Origin: Thermocladium modestius JCM 10088
GTDB taxonomy: Archaea > Thermoproteota > Thermoprotei > Thermoproteales > Thermocladiaceae
Assembly (NCBI GenBank): GCA_001315925.1
Contig: BBBF01000010.1
Span: 1 to 47,882 of the forward strand
DNA length: 47,882 bases
Direction: 5' to 3'
Shown here: piece by piece, positions 37,817 through 46,414 of the stretch
Layout: every line of letters begins with the position of its first letter
How positions within the stretch are numbered: position 1 is the first letter of the stretch
Notes under the pieces: generated by a model
Seen by the model: only the letters and a program-made list of their open reading frames with translations
Databases searched by the model: none
What the model was told of the DNA's origin: nothing
Translations under genes and position numbers: made by a program

Positions 37817-37857
37817 AGAAAAGGTTTAAAAAATGGCCGTAGGTGCACCCCCCCTTC

Positions 37858-39158
37858 ATGGGGGCTAAATAGCTCTATAACTAGATACAATAACTTGTTC
37901 TTAAATAGCGTTCTAAGTAATCTAAAGAGAGCTATTGACTTGGGCGGATTCGGGGAGGAGTTCTTCACGTACCTATCACATCCAATGCGCACGGTCAGCG
38001 TTAGCATACCTGTCAAGATAAATGGAACCATTAAAATATACGAGGGCTACAGGGTTCAGCATAATAACGCGCTGGGGGGGCCGTTTAAGGGCGGGATAAG
38101 GTTCCACCCCCCCGAGGTGACTCTTGAGGACGACATGGCGCTGGCCACAATAATGACGCTCAAGAACAGCCTAAATGGATTGCCCTACGGAGGGGCTAAG
38201 GGGGGGGCGATCAGGATAGACCCGGCCAAGGTATCCAAGGAGGAGTTGGAGGCCGTCAGCAGGGGGGGTACGCGAGGGCCTTGGTTCAATTCATTGGGCC
38301 CGACATAGACATACCAGCGCCGGATCTAAACACGAATCCCCAGATAATGGCTTGGATGGTTGATGAGTACAGCAAGATGGTTGGGAGGAACGCGCCAGCC
38401 ACGTTCACGGCGAAGCCGGTCCAGCTCTGGGGGGGAAACCCAGTGAGGGAGTACTCCACCGGCTATGGCGCGGCCCTCTGGACCCGCAATGCAGCGCGTC
38501 GGTTCCTGAAGGGAATAGAGGGGGGGCCACCGTGGCGGTTCAAGGATTCGGTAATGTAGGTTACTGGCTGAGCCACTTCCTGACAGAGATGGGAGCCAAA
38601 GTAGTTGCCATCGGCGATATAGCGGTGCCATTTACAACCCCCAACGGGTTTAATCCAGATGATGTGAAGGCAACGGAGCGGAAGACCGGAACCGTGGCCA
38701 ATTACTCGGGCTCCGGGGGGGTCAGGAAGATAGGGATGGATGAATTATTAACGCTCAACGTCGATATACTGGTGCCGGCTGCTGTGGAGGGCGTGATAAA
38801 CTACTCCAACGCAAATGCCGTGAAGGCTAAGATAATAATGGAAGCCGCCAATGGGCCCGTCACGGCCGACGCGGAGGAGGTACTATATAAGAGGGGAATA
38901 TACGTGTTCCCCCCCGACATAGGGGTCAACGCGGGCGGCGTTGTCATGAGCTACCTGGAGTGGGTGGAGAACCTGCAGTGGTTCATCTGGGACGAGGAGG
39001 AAACGAAGAAGAAATTGGACTACATGATAACCAATGCCTTCAACAGGGTCTACGATAGGTGGCAGAAGATGAGTGGAGCAACCATAAGGGACGCAGCGTA
39101 CATAGACGCGCTGGACAGAATATACCAAGCAATGAAGTGGAGGGGGGGCTGGATATAG
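37858..39158 (+). CDS. gdhA: Glutamate dehydrogenase (frame-broken)
   Basis: Reversible oxidative deamination of glutamate. The ATG at 37858 ([12 protein letters not shown] if the G5 is G4) fits the TATA box; an upstream ATG at 37833 is too close to it. Motifs: [29 protein letters not shown] with the catalytic Lys, [40 protein letters not shown], the Rossmann [60 protein letters not shown]. Breaks at G7 38264-38270, G7 38520-38526 and a base near 38630; +3 changes at 38075, 38105, 38202, 38429, 38716, 38909. About 415 residues. Last residues after G7 39141 uncertain. NAD or NADP preference not decided. Confidence 0.94.
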
Positions 39159-39286
39159 ATAGGCAATGACCAAGAGATTGAATTATAACTGATTAAAGCA
39201 AGACCGGCATTGTCACGCCCATCCCCACAGGCTGGGCAGGCCCAAATTATTAAGTCCTTCCCGGCATTCGGCTGCAGTTCAGGGCA

Positions 39287-40219
39287 ATGTATAATAATGG
39301 CAATACCCCCCCAAGCGCAGGCGTGGCTAGGGTATACTTGGGTCCCGCCGGCATACCAATAACGCTGAGGCAACGGAAAAAGAACGCCGGAACGGCGGAC
39401 GCCGTCTCATATGTGAGGGAAATCGGCCTTAACGCCATGGAGGTGGAGTTCGTGCAGGGAGTCAGAATGAGCAGGGAGTCCGCGAGGGAAGTGGGCGAGG
39501 CAGCCAAGGAGGCGGGGGGGTTCGGCTATCCATTCACGCTCCCTACTTCATAAACCTATGCAGTGAGGAGGAAAGCAAGGTGAGGAGCAGCGTGGAGCGG
39601 TTGAGGGACTCCCTGGATAGGGGGAACACGATGGGGGCCAGCGTGGTTGTGTTTCACTCGGCGTACTACGGCAAATTGGGGCATGATGTATGCATCAAAA
39701 AGGTAGGCGATGAGATGAGGGGATTGATTGGCTGGATGGAGGATAACGACATATCGGTTAAACTGGGGGCTTGAAACTATGGCTCGGGAATCCCAGTTGG
39801 GCCCCCTCGAGGAGATACTGGACCTGGTGAGGAGCTTGTCGAGCCCCCCCTTAGTGACCGCGGTGGTGGATTGGGGGGGGCACGTCTACGCGCGCAACGG
39901 CGGCAGCATAGATTTCGCCCGCATATTGGACGAGTGGTCAACCGCCCTGCCGGGCGAGGTTTTGCATTCCCACTTCACTTGCGTTAAGTTCAGGAACGGT
40001 AAGTGGGTGGACGAGCATGAACCCCCCCTCGATGCGGCCGCTCCCCCCCCATTCGAGCCCCCCCTGGCCGAGGAGTTGGGCAGGAGGAGGGAATTAACGG
40101 TGTCCATAATAAGCGAGACCCCCCCATTGATAGAGGTTGACGCGCTTAAGATGAGGGATATCCTGGAGAGGTACGGCAATGAGCTGGCAACGGCCGAAGC
40201 CAATGGGCGAAAGCGTTAA
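39287..40219 (+). CDS. Endonuclease IV-like (Nfo/XylA TIM-barrel) protein (frame-broken)
   Basis: TIM-barrel metal-dependent family of AP endonucleases. After the opening C7 at 39304-39310: GVARVYLGPAGIPITLRQRK, EIGLNAMEVEFVQGVRMSRE, VRLSIHAPYFINLCSEEESK (after G8 39514), GASVVVFHSAYYGKLGHDVC, LGLETMARESQLGPLEEIL (after G5 39765), VTAVVDWGHVYARNGG, LHSHFTCVKFRNGKWVDEHE and SIISETPLIEVDALKMRDIL. His and Glu/Asp of these strands match the trinuclear metal site of Nfo. About 300 residues. ATG at 39287 or 39297. DNA repair at abasic sites is likely, though sugar isomerase-like relatives exist. Confidence 0.78.
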
Positions 40220-40243
40220 AATCCTGAACTGGTTCTTGACTGG

Positions 40244-41721
40244 ATGACGTTCGATAACCCCATCATAAAGGAGATACTGGAAAAATATAAGCAAATATGG
40301 GCGTTACGACATGCCTCCGCATTAATGGATTGGGATGTGCAGACATACATGCCGCAGAAGGCATATCCCATCGAGGAGCCGCCATAGCCCAATTATCGCT
40401 TTTGGGGCAGAAATTCATGACGGATCCCTCCTTCATCGCGCTCGTGGAGAAGGCCGATGGAATGGAGCTCAACGATCAAGAAAGGGGGGGAGTGGTGAGG
40501 GTGTTGAAGCGAGACATAAAGTACTACACCAAGATACCCCCCCCAAGCTCCTGGAGGAGTTGACGGTGGCAACGCAGGAGGGAACGGTGGCTTGGCGAGA
40601 GGCGCGTGCCAAGTCTAACTTCTCGCTTTTCAAGCCCCACTTGGAGAGAATAGTTGAGTTAACTAGCAAGTTGCCGAGAAGCTGGGCTACGAGGGGGGTC
40701 ATCCATACAACGCGCTCTTGGACCTGTATGAGGAGGGCTTCACCGTATCCGACGCCGATGTCGTCTTCTCTAGGCTAGTGCCCAGCCTGAGGAGGATACT
40801 GGATAAGCAACGGATGCCGTCCCACAGCGCTTTGGAGGACGTGAAGTATGATACCTCCAGCATGGAGGCCATGCTGAGGAACGTGCTCGAGGTGATGGGC
40901 TATGACTTCAACAGGTTCAGGATGGATATATCCCCGCATCCATTTACCATAGGGCTGGGCCCCCAACGATGTGAGGATAACGGTTAGGTATGAGGGCTAT
41001 GACTTCAAGCGAGCATTGTTCTCAGCCATACATGAAGGTGGACACGCGCTGTACGAGCTTCAAATAGATGAGTCGCTGGCAATGACGCCTATCTTCGACG
41101 GCGCGTCCATGGGCATCCACGAGTCTCAGTCCAGGTTCTGGGAGAACATAGTGGGCCGCAGCAAGTCGTTCGTGGAGGCCATGTACCCAATAATGCGGAG
41201 ATACCTGGATTTCCTGGGGAGCTACTCCGTTGATGACGTGTACGCCTATTTCAACACGGTGAAGCCGAGCTTGATAAGGGTGGACGCGGATGAGTTAACG
41301 TATAACATGCACATAGCGGTCAGGTACGAGCTGGAGAAGCTATTGGTTACCGGGGGGGAAATAAAGGTAGGTGATTTGCCGGAGCTATGGAATAGAAAAA
41401 TGGAGGAGTACCTAGCGTGAAGCCAAGCAACGATGCGGAGGGAGTGCTCCAGGACATACATTGGAGCCAAGGTCCATAGGCTATTTCCCCCCCACCTATA
41501 CGTTAGGCAATTTGGTGGCGGCCATGGTGGGCCACTTCGCCGGCAAATTAATGAATGAGGTGAGCGAGCTTAAGTTCGATGGATTGAAGGCATGGCTCCG
41601 CGAGAAGATACATAGATACGGGGCTACCTATGATCCTAAGACGCTGCTGAGGAGATCGTTCGGGGGGGAATCTTATAACCCGGATTACTTGATAAATTAC
41701 TTATCCAGGAAATACGAATGA
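40244..41721 (+). CDS. M32-family metallocarboxypeptidase (frame-broken)
   Basis: Thermostable zinc carboxypeptidase of the Taq/Pfu type. [35 protein letters not shown] (the family DWD-x-x-x-MP motif), after a lost G near 40350 [20 protein letters not shown], then the zinc motif [17 protein letters not shown] (HExxH), [18 protein letters not shown] (third ligand Glu), [18 protein letters not shown] and [20 protein letters not shown]. Breaks: 40350, C8 40537, near 40674 (lost base), near 40968, 41418 and 41462. About 490 residues, full length. ATG 40244 after gcgttaaaatcc. The preceding Nfo-like gene ends 24 bp upstream, so both may be cotranscribed. Confidence 0.9.
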
Positions 41722-41805
41722 TGCAAAGCCAGCGGATCGGCTCAATCAATTCGAGCAGTTATTCCTAGAAATATTTATAAGCAATGACAAATCATAGGGC
41801 TAGTA

Positions 41806-42195
41806 ATGCTCGTTAGGCTGTACAAGGCATCGACCGCATTGCAGGAGATAGAGGACGAGTTAGCCGAGTTAAGCGAGGTCAAGGTTAGGCTGGAGTCGTT
41901 GATGCAGCGGGAGGAGATTAATTCGGATTTCGAGAAGAAACTACAACGCATAACAAGTATTAGGAACATAGAGTACACCTCCTCATCGATAAGCGGGAAC
42001 CTCAGCATCTACATAATACCGGCCTCCACGCACTTGCTCGGCAAATTAAAGACGATCAGGGATGAGATTACGGAATACATAAACCAACTGGACAAGGTAA
42101 GGAACCTCCTCTCCAAGATAGATAACATCGATCAAGTCGGGTTCATATTGGTCATGATTGGGGATAAGAAGCCTAAGGTGGTGATAATGCCGTGA
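41806..42195 (+). CDS. Coiled-coil protein A of a three-gene cluster, unrecognised
   Basis: 129 residues, frame intact. ATG 41806, about 30 nt after the TATA box atatttataa (41771-41780). A long charged coiled coil (ALQEIEDELAELSEVKVRLE, continuing to NSDFEKKLQRI) is followed by a beta pair (SSSISGNLSIYIIPAS), a second coil (LKTIRDEITEYINQLDKVRN) and a final hairpin VGFILVMIGDKKPKVVIMP. This helix-beta-helix-beta layout recalls prefoldin subunits but the strands are placed differently. Its stop overlaps the GTG start of gene B. No family recognised. Confidence 0.7.
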   Translation: MLVRLYKASTALQEIEDELAELSEVKVRLESLMQREEINSDFEKKLQRITSIRNIEYTSSSISGNLSIYIIPASTHLLGKLKTIRDEITEYINQLDKVRNLLSKIDNIDQVGFILVMIGDKKPKVVIMP

Positions 42196-42641
42196 GCAGG
42201 CCAAGAATGCTGCGTGATGATATATACGAGAAGACCATTAATTACGGCACGCTAGGCGAGCTGGCCCAGAAGTTGGATAGGGATATAAAGGATGCGGAGG
42301 CCAGGATAAACGAGTTGACTGAACTGTACAATACTAAGGCTGGGACGGAAAGATTCACCGATAAGCCTAAGGGAAAGTACATAATCCTGAGCGGAGGAAT
42401 AGGCCCTGAACTTCCTGTGACCATAATGGAATCACAGCCGGAGAACTTGGCCTACTACATATTTGAATCCCTCAGTTTATATAAACTGGAGCATAAGAAG
42501 TTAACCGCCATCCGCGAGGAATTGGACGTGTTGCTTAAAAATAATGTAAGCAAGGACACGCCCATAATGTACCTATCGCTGGCCGGGGGGGTTCCATCCA
42601 AGATAGTGCTGCTGCCAAGGATTAGGGAGAACTCCAGGTGA
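42192..42641 (+). CDS. Coiled-coil protein B of the same cluster, paralogue of A
   Basis: 149 residues from GTG 42192-42194, overlapping the stop of gene A. Coil 1 LGELAQKLDRDIKDAEARIN, strands GKYIILSGGIGPELPVTIME, coil 2 LSLYKLEHKKLTAIREELDV, and a final hairpin IMYLSLAGGVPSKIVLLP. The order of elements and the end (hydrophobic strand, Gly/Pro turn, K-hydrophobic-P) match gene A, so A and B look like diverged copies that may form a hetero-oligomer. One G7 near 42584 may add a Gly. Stop 42639-42641, one base before gene C. No family recognised. Confidence 0.68.
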   Translation: MSRPRMLRDDIYEKTINYGTLGELAQKLDRDIKDAEARINELTELYNTKAGTERFTDKPKGKYIILSGGIGPELPVTIMESQPENLAYYIFESLSLYKLEHKKLTAIREELDVLLKNNVSKDTPIMYLSLAGGVPSKIVLLPRIRENSR

Positions 42642-42642
42642 C

Positions 42643-43224
42643 TTGATAGTGATAATAACTACAAAGATAGGCCCAGCGGATCTGCGGGATGCGTTTGGGA
42701 AGCTATCGAGCTACGTGGAGGCCTGGAGCATAGGGGCCGCCCTCCCCTCCAAGCCGGGCCGATATAGATCAATTATTGAAGGAGCTAAACGAGCGGAAGA
42801 TAAAGGCTGAGTTGATCAGCTACGGCGATGCGCCGTCGACCGAGATAGATGGAGTGGAGGTGGTGTTGGCCATCACTCCATCAGTTTACTCCGACTACAT
42901 AAGGTCATTCGCCGAGGCATTGGCTAGGGAGGCCAGCATTTTGAGGGAGGCCATGCTTTTAATGGATAGGGTGAGGAATCCACCCCCCCCATCCCTGCTT
43001 TACATAAACGGCTCCACGGCGATGCTGGTGATTGGAAGAAGCACGGATATGCACTTCCTGCCCAACGAGGCCATGCCGGAGAAACCCAGGGAGCCGAAGC
43101 CCCTACCCAGCCGACCGGTCTTGACCCAGCTGATAGGGCCAGGATACGCAAGCTGATAGAGGACGCGTTAAGCCACGTGGAGCCCGCATCGGTGCGGCGC
43201 GTCGTCATGGTTGATAGCGATTGA
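42643..43224 (+). CDS. Protein C of the same cluster, unrecognised (frame-broken)
   Basis: Start TTG 42643 or GTG 42649 (VIITTKIGPADLRDAFGKLS). An alpha/beta front (YVEAWSIGAALPSKPGADID, LLKELNERKIKAELISYGDA, GVEVVLAITPSVYSDYIRSF) precedes a helix and a strand pair (SLLYINGSTAMLVIGRSTDM) similar in kind to the final hairpins of A and B. A Pro/Lys/Glu linker leads to a C-terminal helix (ARIRKLIEDALSHVEP) ending RRVVMVDSD, TGA 43222-43224. Breaks near 42762 (one C too many or lost) and near 43110-43140. About 190 residues. Cotranscribed with A and B; its role is unknown. Confidence 0.6.
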
Positions 43225-43284
43225 TTAGCGATTCATGAGTGAACGCCGGATTCCCCCCCATTCCTCAATTGCATTGAGACAAAC

Positions 43285-43295
43285 ATTTTTAATTC
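43285..43295 (+). promoter_or_regulatory. TATA box of the SBDS gene
   Basis: catttttaatt, centred 26 nt before ATG 43315: the SBDS gene has its own promoter and is not simply the fourth gene of the cluster. Confidence 0.55.
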
Positions 43296-43314
43296 CGAAT
43301 GCCTGTGAAATCAC

Positions 43315-44013
43315 ATGGGTAAAGCCGTGGTGGTCAAATACGAGTCTAAGGGAGAGCACTTCGAGATACTCGTTGACCCAGACGCGGCGCTGGATATGAA
43401 GCTCGGGAAGCCCGTGGGCATGGATAAAGTATTGATAAGCGATGTAATTTACAAGGACTCGAGACGAGGCCTTAGGGCGTCAGATTCATCGCTTAAGAAG
43501 GTGTTCGGCACCGTGGATCCAAGGAAGGTGGCGGAGCAGATAATAAGGAATGGGGGGGAGGTGCCGCTGACCTCCGAGCAGAGAAAGCGGCTGCTGGACG
43601 ACAAGAGGAGGCAGATAGTTGAGTGGATAAGCAGGAACTGCATCGATGTCAGGACCAAGGCCCCAGTCCCCCCTCAGAGGGTGGAGCTAGCCATGCAGCA
43701 AGCCGATGTTGCAGTAGACCCATTCAAGCCGGTCGAGGAGCAGGTCAACGATGTGATTAAATCCCTCCAGAGGACATTACCCATAAAGGTAGCCGTTGCC
43801 GTGTTCGAGTTGAGGGTTCCCGCCGAATACGCGCAGAAGGTTAAGTCGCACGTGATGCACATGGGCAGGATAGTCAAGGAGAACTACGACTCGGAGGGCA
43901 ACCTGGTGCTGGAGCTGGAGGCCCCGGCCGGAATGCAGGACTCCATACTCTCTAAGGCCAATGAGATAACGCACGGCAATGGAGAGATTCGATTGATCGG
44001 CATATCCAAGTGA
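43315..44013 (+). CDS. Ribosome maturation protein SBDS (SDO1)
   Basis: Releases the anti-association factor aIF6 from the large ribosomal subunit. MGKAVVVKYESKGEHFEILV is the FYSH domain; then DPRKVAEQIIRNGGEVPLTS, RRQIVEWISRNCIDVRTKAP, PPQRVELAMQQ, LPIKVAVAVFELRVPAEYAQ and the ferredoxin-like third domain HMGRIVKENYDSEGNLVLEL, ending GNGEIRLIGISK. 232 residues, full length, in one frame (one Gly may be extra at G7 43553). In many crenarchaea SBDS is followed by exosome genes rrp4-rrp41-rrp42; here the next gene is initiator tRNA, so that operon is split. Confidence 0.94.
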   Translation: MGKAVVVKYESKGEHFEILVDPDAALDMKLGKPVGMDKVLISDVIYKDSRRGLRASDSSLKKVFGTVDPRKVAEQIIRNGGEVPLTSEQRKRLLDDKRRQIVEWISRNCIDVRTKAPVPPQRVELAMQQADVAVDPFKPVEEQVNDVIKSLQRTLPIKVAVAVFELRVPAEYAQKVKSHVMHMGRIVKENYDSEGNLVLELEAPAGMQDSILSKANEITHGNGEIRLIGISK

Positions 44014-44034
44014 TGCATTCACCCTAAGGGAAAA

Positions 44035-44044
44035 ATTTTTAAAT
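44035..44044 (+). promoter_or_regulatory. TATA box of initiator tRNA
   Basis: atttttaaat, centred 27 nt before the mature tRNA 5' end at 44067. Confidence 0.55.
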
Positions 44045-44066
44045 CATGTGAATCGAGATGTTGATC

Positions 44067-44150
44067 AGCAGGGTGGGGGGGAAGCCTGGTATCCTGCGGG
44101 CTCATAACCCCCCCGTGGTCGGCGGTTCGAATCCGCCCCCCCTGCTACCA
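44067..44150 (+). tRNA. Initiator tRNA-Met (CAT), with expanded G/C runs
   Basis: Acceptor AGCAGGG/CCCTGCT with an A1-T72 pair, anticodon loop CTCATAA on a GGG/CCC stem (both initiator marks), anticodon 44103-44105, T arm GGCGG-TTCGAAT-CCGCC, encoded CCA. As written it is 84 nt and cannot fold canonically: G7 at 44074-44080 needs about four, C7 at 44108-44114 three or four, and C7 at 44136-44142 exactly five (two for the T stem, three for the acceptor). No intron fits these places. This is frame-independent evidence that the runs are wrong. Confidence 0.93.
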
Positions 44151-44158
44151 TGGTAATG

Positions 44159-44168
44159 CTTAAATATT
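44159..44168 (+). promoter_or_regulatory. TATA box of the HCD/ECH fusion gene
   Basis: gcttaaatat, centred 26 nt before ATG 44189; supports that start. Confidence 0.55.
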
Positions 44169-44188
44169 TGATGTGACGTTCATGGCCC

Positions 44189-46193
44189 ATGGACGTGAAA
44201 ACAATAGCGGTGATGGGCGCGGGCACAATGGGTCACGGCATAGCGAGGTCGCGGCGCTGGCGGGCTTCAACGTATTCCTGAGGGATATAAATGATCAAAT
44301 CCTGTCCAGGGCCATGGATAACATAAAGTGGAGCCTCCAGAAGCTGCATGAGAAGGGGGGGCAATTGAGGGAGGACCCAGCCCAAGTATTGTCGAGGATA
44401 CGAGCACCGTGGACCTGGCCGAGGCGGTCAAGGAGGCGGACTTCGTGATAGAGGCCGCCTTCGAGGACATAGACGTGAAGCGGCAGATATTCACTGAAGT
44501 GGATAAGCACGCGCCGCCCCCCCATGCAATCCTATCCACCAACACCTCCTCGCTCCCCCCCATAAGCGAAATAGCGGCGTTCACGTCGAGGCCCCCCACG
44601 CCGTGATAGGCATGCACTTCTTCAATCCGCCGCCCCCCTCATGAAATTAGTGGAGATAATAATGGGCAACGCAACCAGCCGGGAGACCCTCGGCGCTGCG
44701 CTGGACCTGGCGAGGAGGATGGGAAAGGAGCCCGTCGTGGTTAACAAGGACGTCCCAGGATTCATAGCCAATAGGGTATTCCTTAGATTATCCGACTCCG
44801 CGTGCCTAATGGTTGAGCGAGGCGAGGCCAGCATAGAGGCCATAGACAGCGCGGCTCGATACTCGCTCGGCTTTCCGATGGGCGTATTCGAGCTGCTGGA
44901 CTTCGTGGGAATAGACGTGATGGACTTCATAGCCAGGGCAATGGCGGCCAGGGGGGAGTCAGCAGGGTCCCGTGCAAGTTGATAGAGGATAAGGTCAAGG
45001 CAAAGGAGCTCGGCCTCAAGTCAGGCCGGGGATTCTACTCATACCCAGCCCCGGGAAAGTACGCTAGAGCTGATATTCAGAGGGACGCTGGGCGGGGGGG
45101 CGTGAACGTGGTGAGGCTATTGGCGCCCGCCGTCAATGAGGCTGCATGGCTTATCAGGGAGGGAGTGGCGTCCAAGGAGGATATCGATAAGACCATGAAG
45201 TTGGGCTTTAACATGCCGAAGGGCATGCTGGAGTACGCGGACGAGCTGGGAATAGATGCTATAGTTAGGGAGCTGGACAGCCTCTCAGCGTCCGTTGGCC
45301 ACCCGTCCCTAAGGCCCGACCCGCTTCTTCAACTCATGGTTCGGGAGGGGGGGCGGATTGGGAAGGCAGTTGGAATCGGCTTCTATGCATACCCTCTTGA
45401 GAAGAGGTTCAGCACCGTGGTGCTCCGCGTAGAGCCGCCCATTGCTTGGATCGAATTGAATAGGCCGGAGAAGCGGAATGCATTGTCTCCCCAAGTAATG
45501 GAGGACCTGGAGAACGCTGTGTCACAGGTTGAGAGAATGCCCAGCGATTCCGTGAGGGTGGTGGTGATTAAGGGAAACGGCAAGTCGTTCTGCGCGGGCG
45601 CGGACATATCCGTATTCCACGGCCTCAAGTCAAGCGATGCCTTGGCATTCAGCGATAGACTTCAGCGGCTATACGATAGGATAGAGAACCTGCCCAAGCC
45701 CGTGATAGCAGCAATACATGGACACGCCCTTGGAGGAGGCTTGGAGCTGGCCTTGGCGTGCGACATCAGAATCGCGGCAGATGATGCATTGCTGGGCCTC
45801 CCAGAGATCACCCTAGGCATAATACCGGGCGCGGGCGGAACGCAGAGACTCGCCAGGCTGGTGGGCATCGGCAAGGCTAAGGAATTGATACTTACGGGGG
45901 GGGATGCGGTGACTGGCCGGGAGGCGGCGGAGATTGGCCTGGTCAACAAGTCGGTTCCCCAGGACAAGCTGTGGAGTGAGGCGGAGGCCATGGCGCGTAA
46001 ATTGGCGGAGCGGCCCCCCCATTGGATTGCTGCTTGCCAAGAGGCTGGTCAACGAGTCCCTGGACGTCTCCTTGCGGAATGGATTAACGGCGGAGGCGGA
46101 GGCTTCGCCGCGGTCTTCTCGACCAGGGACTCCCAGGAAGGAGTATCGGCATTCCTGGAGAAGAGAAAACCCAACTTCAGCGGGGGGGAGTAG
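44189..46193 (+). CDS. Bifunctional 3-hydroxyacyl-CoA dehydrogenase / enoyl-CoA hydratase
   Basis: Fusion of an NAD-dependent dehydrogenase and a crotonase domain, as in crenarchaeal crotonyl-CoA hydratase/3-hydroxybutyryl-CoA dehydrogenase. N-half: MDVKTIAVMGAGTMGHGIAE (Rossmann; one G restored at 44247), NTSSLPISEIAAFTSRPHAV, GMHFFNPPPLMKLVEII (catalytic His), VNKDVPGFIANRVFL, then a second helical repeat (GLKSGRGFYSYPAPGKYARA, LGFNMPKGMLEYADELGID). C-half: WIELNRPEKRNALSPQVMED, GNGKSFCAGADISVFHG, HALGGGLELALACDIRIAAD, PEITLGIIPGAGGTQRLARL with the two catalytic Glu, ending EGVSAFLEKRKPNFSG. About 660 residues. It belongs to the regeneration branch of the dicarboxylate/4-hydroxybutyrate cycle or to fatty-acid oxidation. 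Confidence 0.92.
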
Positions 46194-46382
46194 CTAGCCC
46201 CCTCAAGCAGAGCTCCCTTCACGGCTGGCACCCCCCCCTCTCCCGACTCGATTTATTGATGGGCAGCAATCACGCCAAGTGAATGCAATGCTTGACGCTG
46301 CGCGGCGGGGGGGCTTGCGGCTCCTTCATGTCGACGCAATCATCGTGGCCAGTTGATTGAAAGTCAATGCCCCCCCAAGCAT

Positions 46383-46392
46383 CATTTATAAA
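46383..46392 (+). promoter_or_regulatory. TATA box of apgM
   Basis: catttataaa, centred 27 nt before ATG 46415. The 46194-46382 stretch before it shows no gene. Confidence 0.55.
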
Positions 46393-46414
46393 TAAGGGAG
46401 TTGACTCTCCATAC

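Noticed and set aside
37833..37857. ATG at 37833 as the start of glutamate dehydrogenase
   Set aside because: It directly follows the TATA box, which would put it upstream of the transcription start; the ATG at 37858 fits.
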